Assembly: GCF_004363235.1 (NCBI RefSeq)
Contig: NZ_SNYW01000009.1
Coordinates: 124,001-188,000, forward strand
From: Dongia mobilis
GTDB taxonomy: Bacteria; Pseudomonadota; Alphaproteobacteria; Dongiales; Dongiaceae
Direction: 5' to 3'
DNA length: 64,000 nt
Part shown: positions 17,026-28,456 of the stretch, one piece after another
Layout of the letters: every line of letters begins with the position of its first letter
Numbering within the stretch: position 1 is the stretch's first letter
Notes under the pieces: model-generated
Told to the model about the DNA's origin: nothing
Database searches by the model: none
The model's input: only the letters and a program-made list of their open reading frames with translations
Program-made: the position numbers and the translations under genes

Positions 17026-17138
17026 ATGCCGCCTTGATGCTGAATGATTCGGACATGCACTACGCGGTGCAGGATCATGCGCGGTGTTCTGGTTGCTTCT
17101 GATCGGCGATAGTTGAGCAAAAGAGAAGCGGAAGAAAA

Positions 17139-18458
17139 ATGACGGTCAACGACTCAAATGATGGGGCGTTAGAGAGCGAAGGTCACGGCTCTCCATCCGC
17201 CAGGATGCAACGCGCAAGGCTGTTGGCATCGCAGGCTGGTGGGGCCGCGCAATCCTTCCTTCCCTATTTGTGGCAGCGCTTCAACGCTGATGGCTGCACG
17301 GCAATTGCCGCGGGACTTTCCTATACCTCCCTGTTGTCGATGGTGCCGATGCTGGCGATCGGCCTGGCCATGTTCACCGCCTTTCCCGCCTTTGAGTCCC
17401 TGCGCGGAGAATTGATCGACATCCTGGCGAGCAATCTGGCCCCTGATCTCGCGGACACCGCGACCACCTATCTCGAGAGCTTCGTCGCCAAGGCCGGACA
17501 GGCATCAGCTGCCGGAATCGTCGGCATCGCCGTGACGGCATTGCTGCTGATCCACAACATCCAGGTGGCGTTTGACCGCGTCTGGGGTGTCACGTCGCAA
17601 AAGGGGCGCATGCGGCGGTTGCCGATCTACTGGGTATTGCTGACGCTGGGGCCGATCCTGTTCGGCGCCAGCCTTTCGATCTCGACATATGTCTTTGCGC
17701 AGGCCGGGAGCACAGATTTCTATGGTCTCTCTACAGGTATAAAGGTGCTGGGCGGTTTTCTGCCGTTCATGTTCGAGACGCTCGGCTTCACCCTGTTTTA
17801 TCGACTGATGCCGACGCGCCCCGTACGCATGCGGGATGCACTGTCGGGTGCGCTCATCGCAGCCCTCCTGTTCGAGATACTGAAAGGCGGCTTTGGCCTC
17901 TATCTCAGGCATTTCGGCGGTTACCAGGTGATCTACGGAGCGCTTGCCACCATTCCCATCTTCCTGGTCTGGACCTATCTGGTGTGGATAACGGTCCTGA
18001 TCGGGGCCGAGATCGCAGCCGCCCTTCCCGAATGGCGCTCCGGCAGGCGCAGCATCGGCGCCCTGTCGCGTCGCAGTGATCTGCTCAGCCTGGCACTAGG
18101 CGCACTGGCCGAGCTTTCACGTGCCCAGCGCCATGGCAATGGCCAGCGCATCGAACAGTTGATCACTTCCCTCGCGGCCGACCCGAACCGCATGCTGGCG
18201 GTGCTCGACAGCCTGTCCGCGGCGCGACTTGTTGCCCGCAGCGATAACAATCGCTGGCTGCTGTCCCGCGACCTCGAAAGCTATACCCTCTATGACCTCT
18301 GTCATGATCTGGGGGTTGCCCTTGGCGATGCGGATGAGGAGGTCGTGCCGATCATCAAGCCCCTGATCGACGAGATATCCGGTCATGAGAGGTCGGCTCT
18401 TGGGCAAAGCGTGGGATCGGCCCTGCGGCGGGCCGGCGCCCTGGAATCGGTGGAGTAG
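17139..18458 (+). CDS. YihY/BrkB family inner-membrane protein
   Basis: 439 residues. About six hydrophobic helices occupy residues 45-300, with the family signatures AAGLSYTSLLSMVPMLA, RLPIYWVLLTLGP and an IPIFLVWTYLVWITVLIGAEI final helix. Formerly called ribonuclease BN, the family is now regarded as membrane proteins of unclear, possibly transport, function. The C-terminal 140 residues are a soluble, helical extension (winged-helix-like: MLAVLDSLSAARLVARSDNN). They make it longer than the about 290-residue E. coli type but usual for alphaproteobacteria. Confidence 0.9.
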   Translation: MTVNDSNDGALESEGHGSPSARMQRARLLASQAGGAAQSFLPYLWQRFNADGCTAIAAGLSYTSLLSMVPMLAIGLAMFTAFPAFESLRGELIDILASNLAPDLADTATTYLESFVAKAGQASAAGIVGIAVTALLLIHNIQVAFDRVWGVTSQKGRMRRLPIYWVLLTLGPILFGASLSISTYVFAQAGSTDFYGLSTGIKVLGGFLPFMFETLGFTLFYRLMPTRPVRMRDALSGALIAALLFEILKGGFGLYLRHFGGYQVIYGALATIPIFLVWTYLVWITVLIGAEIAAALPEWRSGRRSIGALSRRSDLLSLALGALAELSRAQRHGNGQRIEQLITSLAADPNRMLAVLDSLSAARLVARSDNNRWLLSRDLESYTLYDLCHDLGVALGDADEEVVPIIKPLIDEISGHERSALGQSVGSALRRAGALESVE

Positions 18459-18464
18459 GGGTGA

Positions 18465-19838
<1,374 letters not shown>

Positions 19839-19920
19839 AGTAAATCCACCAAGACACAATCTAAGTGCTTGAATCGGTTTTCTGTTGACGGGTGGAATCA
19901 CAGTGTGATTCCTTAAATCC

Positions 19921-20253
19921 ATGGAACTGGGCCGCGAAATCAAACGTCGCTTGCGACAGGTGGCACTGCCGCTTCTCGGCGCCTGTCTTACGGCTTATTT
20001 CGTCTATCACGCCGTGCATGGCGACCGCGGCATCTATGCCTGGCTGCGGATCAACCAGGAACTGAAAGCGGCGAATGCCGAGGCGCAGGCGCTGAAGGAC
20101 GAGCGGCTGGCGTTGGAACGGCGCATCACGCTGCTATCCAGCACCTCGCTGGACCTCGACATGCTGGAGGAGCGGGCCAGAGTCATGTTGAATTTTGCGC
20201 ATCCTGATGACCTCATCATCTTCCTCGACCAAACCAGGACAGGTGGAGGTTAA
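19921..20253 (+). CDS. ftsB: Septum formation initiator FtsB/DivIC family
   Basis: 110 residues: a short basic N-terminus, one transmembrane helix (about residues 14-32), then a coiled coil (ELKAANAEAQALKDERLALERR) and a C-terminal ERARVMLNFAHPDDLI motif. These features fit FtsB, which with FtsL and FtsQ forms the divisome trimer at the inner membrane. Its location directly after eno is the conserved proteobacterial arrangement. Confidence 0.9.
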   Translation: MELGREIKRRLRQVALPLLGACLTAYFVYHAVHGDRGIYAWLRINQELKAANAEAQALKDERLALERRITLLSSTSLDLDMLEERARVMLNFAHPDDLIIFLDQTRTGGG

Positions 20254-20307
20254 CCGTATATCAGTTAATTTCAGTATTATCATTTTAAATCAATATATTG
20301 AGCGCTG

Positions 20308-20336
20308 TTGATTTGTCGCATGTTAACCACGATAAT
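20308..20336 (+). promoter_or_regulatory. Sigma70-type promoter candidate for the pdh operon
   Basis: TTGATT (20308-20313), a 17-base spacer and GATAAT (20331-20336) lie in a 214-base AT-rich gap 130 bases upstream of pdhA. Spacing is ideal and both boxes are near consensus. Confidence 0.55.
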
Positions 20337-20467
20337 TAACGGCGCGTTCGACATCCTTTGACTTATACCGCAGCAACTTCAGGATGTTTGGACGGCGGAT
20401 GGCGCGATGTTTCGATGACATTGCAGCGATCCAACGCCAACAAGCCAAACCCAGTCAGGGGGGTCTC

Positions 20468-21472
20468 ATGGCCAAATCCGCGTCCCGCGCCACAAGGGCG
20501 GCGGGCCACGTAACTTCGGACGAACTCATTCAGTTTTACCGCGACATGTTGCTGATCCGCCGCTTCGAAGAGAAGGCGGGGCAACTCTATGGCATGGGCC
20601 TCATCGGTGGCTTCTGTCACCTCTATATCGGCCAGGAGGCCGTGGTGGTCGGCATGCAGGCAGCAGCCGAACCGCAGGACAGCGTCATCACGTCATACCG
20701 GGATCACGGCCACATGCTGGCCTGCGGCATGGACCCCAAGGGCGTCATGGCCGAACTAACCGGACGCCGGGGCGGCTATTCCAAGGGCAAGGGCGGCTCG
20801 ATGCACATGTTCAGCCGCGAGAAGAAATTCTATGGCGGCCACGGCATCGTCGGCGCCCAGGTGCCGATCGGCACCGGCCTCGGCTTCGCGCACAAGTACA
20901 GCGAGGATAATGGCGTCAACATGGCCTATTTCGGCGACGGTGCCGTCAATCAGGGCCAGGTCTATGAAAGCTTCAACATGGCGGCACTCTGGAAGCTGCC
21001 GGTGGTCTATGTGATCGAGAACAACAAATACGCCATGGGTACCGCGGTCAGCCGCTCCGCCGCCGGGCAGAAACTGTTCGAGCGCGGTGCTGCCTATGGC
21101 ATTCCGGGCCTGCAGGTCGACGGCATGGATGTCGTCAAGGTGAAGGAAGCCGCAGCGACCGCGCTTGCTCATGCGCGGACCGGCGAGGGACCCTATATCC
21201 TCGAGATGATGACCTATCGCTACCGCGGCCATTCCATGTCCGACCCGGCTAAATACCGGACCAAGGAAGAAGTTGCGAAGATGCGCCAGGAGCATGACCC
21301 GATCGATCGCCTGCGCGAACGCCTGCTAGCGGAAAAGGTGATCGACGAGGTCGGGCTTAAGAACATCGATCGTGAGATCAAGGATGTGGTTTCGGTCGCA
21401 ACCGAGTTTGCGCAGACCTCACCAGAGCCGGATCCGTCCGAGTTGTGGACGGATGTGCTGGTGGAAGCGTAA
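20468..21472 (+). CDS. pdhA: Pyruvate dehydrogenase E1 component, alpha subunit
   Basis: 334 residues from the ATG at 20468 behind AGGGGGG; a longer reading from 20384 is rejected. It binds thiamine diphosphate and decarboxylates pyruvate with PdhB. Visible motifs are GFCHLYIGQEAV, SYRDHGH, GGSMHMF and the ThDP-binding GDGAVNQGQVYESFNMAALW, then the phosphorylation-loop-like YRYRGHSMSDPAKYR. This heterodimeric E1 type is usual in alphaproteobacteria. First gene of the pdhABC-lpd cluster. Confidence 0.97.
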   Translation: MAKSASRATRAAGHVTSDELIQFYRDMLLIRRFEEKAGQLYGMGLIGGFCHLYIGQEAVVVGMQAAAEPQDSVITSYRDHGHMLACGMDPKGVMAELTGRRGGYSKGKGGSMHMFSREKKFYGGHGIVGAQVPIGTGLGFAHKYSEDNGVNMAYFGDGAVNQGQVYESFNMAALWKLPVVYVIENNKYAMGTAVSRSAAGQKLFERGAAYGIPGLQVDGMDVVKVKEAAATALAHARTGEGPYILEMMTYRYRGHSMSDPAKYRTKEEVAKMRQEHDPIDRLRERLLAEKVIDEVGLKNIDREIKDVVSVATEFAQTSPEPDPSELWTDVLVEA

Positions 21473-21487
21473 GGGGAGGGATGCGCG

Positions 21488-22849
21488 ATGCCGACTGAAA
21501 TTCTGATGCCCGCCCTGTCGCCGACCATGACCGAAGGCAAGCTCGCCAAATGGCTCAAGCAGGCTGGCGATGCGGTCAAGCCGGGCGACGTACTGGCCGA
21601 AATCGAGACCGACAAGGCGACCATGGAAGTGGAGGCGGTCGACGAGGGTATCCTCGACCGCATCCTGGTAGAGGGTGGCACCGAGAATGTCGCCGTGAAC
21701 ACGCCGATCGCGATTCTGCGCGGCGAGGACGAGGCCGCCGGGGCTGCGCCCGCGCCAAAAAAGGCAGCGCCTGCGGCGACACCGGCCGAGGTGAAATCCG
21801 AACCGGCGCCTGCCGCGCCACACATAGCTGCGGCACCGGCTGTCGTCGAGCCGGAATATACCGGACCTGTAAGGGCACAGACCGTCCGCGAGGCGCTGCG
21901 CGATGCCATGGCTGAGGAAATGCGCCGCGACCCGAAAGTGTTCCTGATGGGCGAGGAGGTGGCCGAGTACCAGGGCGCCTACAAGGTGAGCCAGGGTCTG
22001 CTCGAGGAATTCGGGGCGAAGCGAGTCATCGACACCCCTATCACCGAGCATGGTTTTGCCGGCCTCGGTGTCGGCGCGGCTTTCGGTGGCCTGCGCCCGA
22101 TCGTCGAGTTCATGACCTTCAATTTCGCCATGCAGGCGATCGACCACATCATCAATTCGGCCGCAAAGACGCTTTACATGTCGGGTGGCCAGATGGGCTG
22201 TCCGATCGTGTTCCGCGGCCCCAATGGTGCAGCCTCCCGTGTCGCCGCGCAGCATTCGCAATGTTACGCCAGCTGGTATGGACATGTGCCCGGCCTCAAG
22301 GTGGTCTCACCCTATTCGGCGGCCGACGCGAAGGGGCTGCTGAAGGCGGCAATCCGCGACCCCAATCCGGTCATCTTCCTGGAGAACGAGTTGCTCTACG
22401 GCCAGTCCTTCGATGTGCCGGAGGACCCGGATTGGATCGTCCCGCTCGGCAAGGCGCGCATCACGCGCCCGGGCAAGCATGTCACCATCACGGCCTTTTC
22501 CAAGATGGTCCAGGTGGCGATGGCGGCCGCGGATCTGCTCGCCAAGGATGGAATCGAGGCCGAGGTGATCGACCTGCGCACCATTCGCCCGCTCGACACG
22601 GAAACCATCGTGGCTTCGGTCAGGAAGACCAACCGCCTGGTATCGGTCGAGGAAGGCTGGCCCTTTGCCGGCATCGGTTCGGAACTTGCGGCGCAGATGA
22701 TGGAGCTGGCCTTTGACGACCTTGATGCGCCGGTCATTCGGGTGGCCGGTGCCGACGTCCCGCTGCCCTATGCCGCCAATCTCGAGAAGCTCTCGCTGCC
22801 GCAGCCCGAATGGGTGGTCGAGGCGGCCAGGCGCGTCTGCTATCGCTGA
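21488..22849 (+). CDS. pdhB: Pyruvate dehydrogenase E1 beta subunit with N-terminal lipoyl domain
   Basis: 453 residues. Residues 1-80 are a lipoyl domain with the lipoylation site Lys43 in [10 protein letters not shown]. An Ala/Pro-rich hinge follows, then the transketolase-like E1 beta core ([32 protein letters not shown]) and the C-terminal domain. A lipoyl domain on E1 beta is an alphaproteobacterial trait. The lipoyl domain closely resembles that of PdhC, also at the DNA level, suggesting an old duplication or exchange. It starts 15 bases after pdhA. Confidence 0.97.
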   Translation: MPTEILMPALSPTMTEGKLAKWLKQAGDAVKPGDVLAEIETDKATMEVEAVDEGILDRILVEGGTENVAVNTPIAILRGEDEAAGAAPAPKKAAPAATPAEVKSEPAPAAPHIAAAPAVVEPEYTGPVRAQTVREALRDAMAEEMRRDPKVFLMGEEVAEYQGAYKVSQGLLEEFGAKRVIDTPITEHGFAGLGVGAAFGGLRPIVEFMTFNFAMQAIDHIINSAAKTLYMSGGQMGCPIVFRGPNGAASRVAAQHSQCYASWYGHVPGLKVVSPYSAADAKGLLKAAIRDPNPVIFLENELLYGQSFDVPEDPDWIVPLGKARITRPGKHVTITAFSKMVQVAMAAADLLAKDGIEAEVIDLRTIRPLDTETIVASVRKTNRLVSVEEGWPFAGIGSELAAQMMELAFDDLDAPVIRVAGADVPLPYAANLEKLSLPQPEWVVEAARRVCYR

Positions 22850-22864
22850 GAGAGGAAGCGAAAG

Positions 22865-24145
22865 ATGCCGATCAACATCCTGATGCCCGCCCTCTCGCCA
22901 ACCATGACCGAGGGCAATCTCGCGCGCTGGCTGAAACAGGAAGGGGATGCCGTGAAGGCCGGCGACGTGCTGGCTGAAATCGAAACCGACAAGGCGACGA
23001 TGGAAGTGGAGGCGGTCGACGAGGGCACGCTCGCCAGGATCCTGGTTCCCGGCGGTACGCAGGCCGTCAAGGTCAATGACGTGATCGCGATCCTGGCGGA
23101 AGAGGGTGAGGATGCGGGCGCCGTGAAGGCACCCGCACCCGCTGCGGCTGGTGCACCGACGTCTGCGCCCGCGCCTGCTGCTGCCCCGCAACCGGTTGCC
23201 GCGGCGTCACTCGCTGCGCCGGCAGCGAGGCCCGGCAGCCGCATCATCGCCAGCCCGCTTGCGAGGCGGATTGCGCAGCAGCAGGGGATCGACCTCGCCG
23301 GCGTATCCGGCAGCGGCCCGAACGGCCGAATCGTCAGGGCGGATGTCGAGAAGGCGCCGAAAGGCGCGGCGAAGCCGGCCGCCGCGGCGGCACCGGCTGT
23401 GCCTGCGGCAGCGCCCGCGATCTCCGGCGCAGCCCAGTTCGGCGAACCTGCCTTCGACCTGGTGCCGCATACGTCGATGCGCAAGACCATTGCCCGGCGT
23501 CTGCAGGAATCGAAGCAGTTCGTACCGCATTTCTACCTGACCGTCGATTGCGAGATCGACCGCCTGCTGAAACTGCGCGAGGAGGTGAATGCCGCTTCGC
23601 CCAAGGACGGGCCCGACGCCTACAAGGTATCGGTCAACGATTTCGTGGTGAAGGCCTGCGCCATTGCCCTCAAACAGGTGCCGGCCGCCAATGCTTCCTG
23701 GTCGGATGACGGCGTGAAGATGTACAAGAGTGCCGACATTTCGGTCGCCGTCGCCATTCCGAACGGCCTCATCACGCCGATCCTGCGCAATGCGGATGCC
23801 AGGCGCCTGTCTGAACTTTCGATCGCCATGAAGGATCTGGCAGGCCGCGCCAAGGGCGGCAAGCTGAAACCGGAGGAATATACCGGCGGCAGTTTCTCGG
23901 TCAGCAATCTCGGCATGTTCGGTATCAAGGATTTTGCCGCCATCATCAACCCGCCGCAGTCCTGCATCCTGGCGGTCGGCGCCGGGGAGCAGCGTCCGGT
24001 CGTGCGCAACGGCGCCCTTGCCATCGCCACCGTGATGAGCTGCACCTTGTCGGTGGACCATCGGGTGGTCGATGGCGCCATCGGCGCCGAGTTCCTTGCG
24101 GCTTTCAAGCGTCTGATCGAGCAGCCACTCGGCATGCTGGTGTAG
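22865..24145 (+). CDS. pdhC: Pyruvate dehydrogenase E2, dihydrolipoamide acetyltransferase
   Basis: 426 residues. The N-terminal lipoyl domain has Lys43 in [10 protein letters not shown]. An Ala/Pro linker, a peripheral-subunit-binding domain ([27 protein letters not shown] split over about residues 124-155) and the catalytic core follow. The core ends with [18 protein letters not shown], where the HRVVDG histidine is catalytic. It transfers the acetyl group to CoA and forms the core of the complex. Confidence 0.97.
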   Translation: MPINILMPALSPTMTEGNLARWLKQEGDAVKAGDVLAEIETDKATMEVEAVDEGTLARILVPGGTQAVKVNDVIAILAEEGEDAGAVKAPAPAAAGAPTSAPAPAAAPQPVAAASLAAPAARPGSRIIASPLARRIAQQQGIDLAGVSGSGPNGRIVRADVEKAPKGAAKPAAAAAPAVPAAAPAISGAAQFGEPAFDLVPHTSMRKTIARRLQESKQFVPHFYLTVDCEIDRLLKLREEVNAASPKDGPDAYKVSVNDFVVKACAIALKQVPAANASWSDDGVKMYKSADISVAVAIPNGLITPILRNADARRLSELSIAMKDLAGRAKGGKLKPEEYTGGSFSVSNLGMFGIKDFAAIINPPQSCILAVGAGEQRPVVRNGALAIATVMSCTLSVDHRVVDGAIGAEFLAAFKRLIEQPLGMLV

Positions 24146-24147
24146 CT

Positions 24148-24474
24148 GTGCGCGCCGCCCTGATCGCTTTCCTGATGATGATTGCGGGCGCCCATTCGGC
24201 GACGGCTGAGCTGCGCGAGCCGCTGGAGAAGCAATTCTTCGACTATTTCGTCATCCAATGTAGTGAAGGTCTTGCCGCCGAGGCCAAGGTATTGAACAAG
24301 GATCCGACGCAGCCTGTCCTGGCCCAAGGCATCAACAAGTACTGCTCTTGCACGGCGCAGGCGATCGTCTCCTATCTCGACGCGGGAGAGATCATCGCTT
24401 TTGCCAATGACGCGTCGCAAGAGCCGGCCGCCAGCAAGATGAGGCCCTATTTCGAGAAATGCAGCGGCAAGTAA
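24148..24474 (+). CDS. Small secreted protein with C...CxC...C pattern, in the pdh operon
   Basis: 108 residues from a GTG two bases after the pdhC stop. The first 21 residues are a signal peptide (cleavage near ATA-EL). Mature cysteines occur as QCSEG, YCSCTAQ and EKCSGK, a C-xn-CxC-xn-C layout. I recognise no family. The next gene has a membrane anchor and a similar cysteine layout, so the two may be related or partners. Tight linkage to pdhC and lpd suggests co-expression, but a periplasmic protein cannot be a direct subunit of the cytoplasmic complex. Confidence 0.7.
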   Translation: MRAALIAFLMMIAGAHSATAELREPLEKQFFDYFVIQCSEGLAAEAKVLNKDPTQPVLAQGINKYCSCTAQAIVSYLDAGEIIAFANDASQEPAASKMRPYFEKCSGK

Positions 24475-24480
24475 CGACAC

Positions 24481-24843
24481 ATGCGAAAGCTGGCTCGCTA
24501 CATCCTCTATCTCGTGATCGTCGTCTTTGTGGGCGGCGCAATCCTGTTCGTCTGGGCGATGCAGCGCGAGATAGACGTCTCGACGCCGGAAGCGCGCGAG
24601 AAGCAGAAGAAATCGATGGTGCTCGGCTGCAAGGTCAAGCTGCCGGATCTTTTGAAGTCCGAGCCAGCTCTTGCCGGCCTCGAGGTCTCGACCAGCGCGG
24701 CCGACGCGGCGTGCAACTGCGCGGCAGATCGGATTCTGGAAACCTATGCGCCAAACGGCGTCATTCGGCCGACCGACGTACCCGAGGCTGCAATCGATGC
24801 GGCCGAGCGCGATTGCCTGTTGCAAGCTATGGCCCCCGGCTGA
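24481..24843 (+). CDS. Small membrane-anchored protein with C...CxC...C pattern
   Basis: 120 residues. One N-terminal transmembrane helix (about residues 8-25) is followed by a probably periplasmic domain. Cysteines fall in VLGCKV, ACNCAAD and RDCLLQ, matching the layout of the preceding protein: single, CxC, single. It starts six bases after the preceding stop and ends 23 bases before lpd. I recognise no family. The codon pattern is like that of its neighbours, so it appears to be a genuine gene and not an overlap artefact. Confidence 0.7.
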   Translation: MRKLARYILYLVIVVFVGGAILFVWAMQREIDVSTPEAREKQKKSMVLGCKVKLPDLLKSEPALAGLEVSTSAADAACNCAADRILETYAPNGVIRPTDVPEAAIDAAERDCLLQAMAPG

Positions 24844-24866
24844 CGGGGCGGGAAAGGACCTGAACA

Positions 24867-26267
24867 ATGGCCGATACTAGCTTTGACCTCGTCGTCATCG
24901 GTGGCGGTCCCGGCGGCTATGTTGCCGCCATCCGCGCGGCGCAACTGGGCCTCAAGACCGCGGTCGTGGAGCGCGAGCATCTGGGCGGCATCTGCCTCAA
25001 CTGGGGTTGCATTCCGACCAAGGCGCTGCTGCGCTCGGCCGAGGTGGGGCACCTCCTGAAACACGCCGATGCCTACGGATTCTCGGCAAAGGAGGTGACC
25101 TTCGACCTGAAGAAGGTGGTCGACCGGTCGCGCAAGGTCGCGGCCCAGCTCTCGGGTGGTGTGAAGCACCTCCTCAAGAAGAACAAGGTCGAGGTATTTG
25201 ACGGCAGCGGCCGACTGAATGGCGCCGGAAAGGTGAAGGTCGAAAAGGACGGCAAGCCAGTCGCCGATCTCGCCGCCAGGAACATCATTCTGGCAACGGG
25301 TGCCCGCGCGCGTAGCTTCCCGGGCCTTGAGCCGGATGGCAAGCTGGTCTGGACCTACAAGGAGGCCATGGTGCCGCCAGCCATGCCGCAATCGCTCCTG
25401 GTCGTCGGATCAGGCGCCATCGGCATCGAATTCGCCAGCTTCTATCGCAATCTTGGCGCCGAGGTGACCGTGGTCGAGGTGATGCCACGCATTCTCCCGG
25501 TCGAGGATGCGGAAATCTCCGCCTTCGCCCAGAAGGCGTTCGAGAAGCAGGGCATGAAAATCATGACCGGCGCCAATGTGAAGGCTTTGAAAAAGGGCGC
25601 AGACAACGTGACGGCGACGATCGAGGCCGGCGGCAAGTCGCAGGACATCACCGTGGACCGCGTCATCCTGGCCGTTGGTATCGTTGGCAATGTCGAAAGT
25701 CTCGGCCTCGAGGGCACCAGGGTTAGGGTCGAGAAGACGCACATCGTTACTGACGGCTATGGCGCCACGGGCGAGCCGGGGGTCTATGCCATTGGCGATC
25801 TGACGGGGGCCCCCTGGCTGGCACACAAGGCCAGCCATGAAGGCGTCATCTGTGTCGAGAAGATCGCCGGGGTGAAGGGCGTCCATCCGTTGGATACGAG
25901 GAACATCCCGGGCTGCACCTATTGCATGCCCCAGGTTGCCTCCGTCGGCCTCACCGAACAGGCTGCGAAGGACAAGGGTCACGAGGTGAAGGTCGGCCGC
26001 TTTCCCTTCATCGGCAATGGCAAGGCCATCGCGCTCGGCGAGCCGGAGGGACTGGTGAAGACCGTCTTCGATGCGCGGACCGGCGAATTGCTCGGCGCCC
26101 ATATGATCGGCGCCGAGGTGACGGAACTGATCCAGGGCTATACCGTGGCAAGAACCTTGGAGACCACCGAGGCTGAACTGATGCACACGATCTTCCCGCA
26201 TCCGACGCTCTCGGAAATGATGCATGAAAGCGTGCTGGCAGCCTATGGGCGAGCCATCCATGTCTAG
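24867..26267 (+). CDS. lpd: Dihydrolipoyl dehydrogenase (E3)
   Basis: 466 residues, preceded by GGAAAGGA. It reoxidises dihydrolipoyl groups of E2 with FAD and NAD. FAD loop [12 protein letters not shown] near residue 10, redox disulfide Cys43/Cys48 in [17 protein letters not shown] loop [11 protein letters not shown], and the C-terminal catalytic [13 protein letters not shown]. Last enzyme of the complex in this operon; it runs into lipA. Confidence 0.97.
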   Translation: MADTSFDLVVIGGGPGGYVAAIRAAQLGLKTAVVEREHLGGICLNWGCIPTKALLRSAEVGHLLKHADAYGFSAKEVTFDLKKVVDRSRKVAAQLSGGVKHLLKKNKVEVFDGSGRLNGAGKVKVEKDGKPVADLAARNIILATGARARSFPGLEPDGKLVWTYKEAMVPPAMPQSLLVVGSGAIGIEFASFYRNLGAEVTVVEVMPRILPVEDAEISAFAQKAFEKQGMKIMTGANVKALKKGADNVTATIEAGGKSQDITVDRVILAVGIVGNVESLGLEGTRVRVEKTHIVTDGYGATGEPGVYAIGDLTGAPWLAHKASHEGVICVEKIAGVKGVHPLDTRNIPGCTYCMPQVASVGLTEQAAKDKGHEVKVGRFPFIGNGKAIALGEPEGLVKTVFDARTGELLGAHMIGAEVTELIQGYTVARTLETTEAELMHTIFPHPTLSEMMHESVLAAYGRAIHV

Positions 26268-26286
26268 ACGCGGAAAGGACAGGATC

Positions 26287-27225
26287 TTGGCCGCAACTCC
26301 CGAACTTCGTCACCCGGAAAAAGCCCGCAAACCGGACTCGCCGCTGCAGCGCAAGCCCGACTGGATTCGGGTCAAGGCGCCGATGAGCGAGGAATACCAG
26401 AATACGCGCAAGCTGATGCGCCGCCTCGGCCTCAACACGGTCTGCGAGGAGGCCGCCTGCCCGAATATCGGCGAGTGCTGGGCGCAGAAGCATGCGACGG
26501 TCATGATCCTGGGTTCGGTCTGCACACGGGCCTGCGCTTTTTGCAACGTGGCGACAGGTCGGCCCGACCGGCTTGATCCGCATGAACCCGCCCATGTGGC
26601 CGCGGCCGCGGCCGAACTCGGCCTCAAGCACATCGTCATCACCTCGGTCGACCGTGACGACCTCGAGGATGGCGGCGCCGCCCATTTCGCCGAGACCATC
26701 TCGCGTATCCGCGCGCTGACGCCGGAAACCACCATCGAGGTACTGACGCCGGACTTTCTGCGCAAGCCCAGGGCGATCGAGATCGTGGTCGAGGCCGGGC
26801 CGGACGTCTACAACCACAACCTGGAAACCGTGCCGCGGCTCTATCGCAGAGTCCGGCCGGGCGCCCGCTATTTCAACTCGCTGCGTCTGCTCAACCGGGT
26901 CAAGGAAATCAACCCGGCCATGTTCACGAAATCCGGTATCATGGTTGGCCTCGGCGAAACGCTGGAAGAGGTCAGCCAGCTGATGGACGACCTGAGGGCA
27001 GCCGAGGTCGATTTCATGACGATCGGCCAGTACCTGCAGCCGACGCGCAAGCACCATCATGTCGACCGCTTCGTGCCGCCGGCGGAATTCCTGCAAATGA
27101 AAAAAATGGGGCAGGGCAAGGGTTTCCTGCTGGTGGCTTCCTCGCCACTGACGCGCTCCTCGCATCATGCGGGCGAGGACTTCCAGAAACTAAAGGCCGC
27201 CCGCCTCGCCCAACTCGGTCGCTGA
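26287..27225 (+). CDS. lipA: Lipoyl synthase
   Basis: 312 residues from a TTG at 26287, chosen because GGAAAGGA sits eight bases upstream. An ATG at 26260 overlapping the lpd stop is the alternative. It is a radical-SAM enzyme that inserts two sulfurs into octanoyl groups on lipoyl domains. The auxiliary cluster cysteines are 53, 58 and 64 ([12 protein letters not shown]), and the SAM cluster cysteines are 79, 83 and 86 (CTRACAFC). It sits next to genes for three lipoyl-dependent subunits, which it would serve. Confidence 0.96.
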   Translation: MAATPELRHPEKARKPDSPLQRKPDWIRVKAPMSEEYQNTRKLMRRLGLNTVCEEAACPNIGECWAQKHATVMILGSVCTRACAFCNVATGRPDRLDPHEPAHVAAAAAELGLKHIVITSVDRDDLEDGGAAHFAETISRIRALTPETTIEVLTPDFLRKPRAIEIVVEAGPDVYNHNLETVPRLYRRVRPGARYFNSLRLLNRVKEINPAMFTKSGIMVGLGETLEEVSQLMDDLRAAEVDFMTIGQYLQPTRKHHHVDRFVPPAEFLQMKKMGQGKGFLLVASSPLTRSSHHAGEDFQKLKAARLAQLGR

Positions 27226-27232
27226 TTCCGAG

Positions 27233-27682
27233 ATGAGTGCCAAAATTCATCGCGAGGAGCGGGTTCTTCCCTATCGTCCGGACCAGATCTTCGACCTGGT
27301 GGCGGATGTCGGGAAGTATCCGGAATTCCTGCCCTGGTGTACGGGAGCGCGTATCCGCGAGCAGCGGCCCGACATGCTGCTCGCCGATCTGATGATCGGC
27401 TTCAAAATGGTGCGCGAGCGCTTCACCAGCCGGGTCTGGCTGAATCGGGAGGAAAGTCGCATCGATGTCGAGTTCATCGACGGTCCCTTCAAATACCTCA
27501 AGAACCACTGGACCTTCGAGCCGACGCCCGAGGGCCATTGCCGCATCGGGTTCTATCTGGAATTCGAGTTCAAGTCGGTGATGCTGCAAAAGCTGATCGG
27601 CGTCCTCTTCCACGAGGCGGTCAAGCGCATGGTGGCGGCTTTCGAATCTCGTGCCGAACAGCTTTACGGCCCGGCACGCTGA
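27233..27682 (+). CDS. SRPBCC / Coq10-RatA family protein
   Basis: 149 residues, seven bases after lipA. START-like fold with LPYRPDQIFDLVADVGKYPEFLPW, a middle SRIDVEFIDGPFKYLKNHW and a long C-terminal amphipathic helix. The family includes mitochondrial Coq10, which binds ubiquinone and aids its use in respiration, and E. coli RatA. Placement after lipA is common in alphaproteobacteria. A quinone-chaperone role is more likely here than a toxin role. Confidence 0.88.
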   Translation: MSAKIHREERVLPYRPDQIFDLVADVGKYPEFLPWCTGARIREQRPDMLLADLMIGFKMVRERFTSRVWLNREESRIDVEFIDGPFKYLKNHWTFEPTPEGHCRIGFYLEFEFKSVMLQKLIGVLFHEAVKRMVAAFESRAEQLYGPAR

Positions 27683-27724
27683 CAGCGTACCGGGCCGCAT
27701 AGAAAGTCATCAACGCCTGCAGAG

Positions 27725-28324
27725 TCAGGCGAGCTTGGCGGCGATCTTCGCGACATGTTCGCCCTGGAAGCGGGCCATGCCGAGTTCCTGTTCGCTCGGC
27801 TGGCGGCTGCCGTCACCGCCGGCGATGGTGCTGGCGCCATAGGGGGAGCCGCCCTTGATCTCGTCGACGCCCATCTGCGCCTGGCAGGAATAGGGCAGGC
27901 CGACGATCACCATGCCATGATGCAGCAGGGTCGTATGGAACGAGGTGATGGTGGTCTCCTGGCCGCCATGCTGCGTGGCCGAGGAGGTGAAGACGCTGCC
28001 AACCTTGCCGATCAGCGCGCCGTTGAACCAGAGGCCGCCGGTCTGGTCGAGGAAGTTGCGCATCTGCGACGCGGCGACGCCGAAGCGGGTCGGGGCGCCG
28101 AAAATGATGGCGTCGTATTGCGGCAGTTCGTCGATGGTCGCGATCGGCGCCTTCTGGTCAAGCTTGAAGTGGTTTTTTCTGGCGACATCCTCCGGCACCA
28201 GTTCGGGCACGCGCTTGACCGACACCTCGGTGCCGGCGACCTTGCGCGCACCCTCGGCAACTGCATATGCCATGGTCTCGATATGGCCATAGGTGGAATA
28301 GTAGAGAACGAGCACTTTCGACAT
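27725..28324 (-). CDS. wrbA: NAD(P)H:quinone oxidoreductase, WrbA type
   Basis: 199 residues of flavodoxin-like fold. The FMN phosphate loop [14 protein letters not shown] is at the start. [25 protein letters not shown] segment and a C-terminal [20 protein letters not shown] loop are diagnostic of WrbA. It reduces quinones by two electrons, limiting oxidative stress. It is transcribed divergently from a LysR-type regulator that probably controls it. Confidence 0.95.
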   Translation of the reverse strand: MSKVLVLYYSTYGHIETMAYAVAEGARKVAGTEVSVKRVPELVPEDVARKNHFKLDQKAPIATIDELPQYDAIIFGAPTRFGVAASQMRNFLDQTGGLWFNGALIGKVGSVFTSSATQHGGQETTITSFHTTLLHHGMVIVGLPYSCQAQMGVDEIKGGSPYGASTIAGGDGSRQPSEQELGMARFQGEHVAKIAAKLA

Positions 28325-28456
28325 TCTTGCCTCTTTCGGTCGATGAAACTGGGCTGTCCGGTACGGATCAAGGCAATGTGCGGATCAACGTTTGTGGCGA
28401 CAATCGGTTCCGGCGTGATAAGATCGTTCACCCCTGGATTACAATGAGGATTGCCC

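Noticed and set aside
20322-20340. CtrA-type box before the pdh operon
   Set aside because: Two TTAAC words are present but their spacing (start to start 13) does not fit TTAA-N7-TTAA.
27233-27682. Toxin of a toxin-antitoxin system (RatA)
   Set aside because: No antitoxin partner of the classical kind, and location after lipA favours a Coq10-like quinone-binding role.
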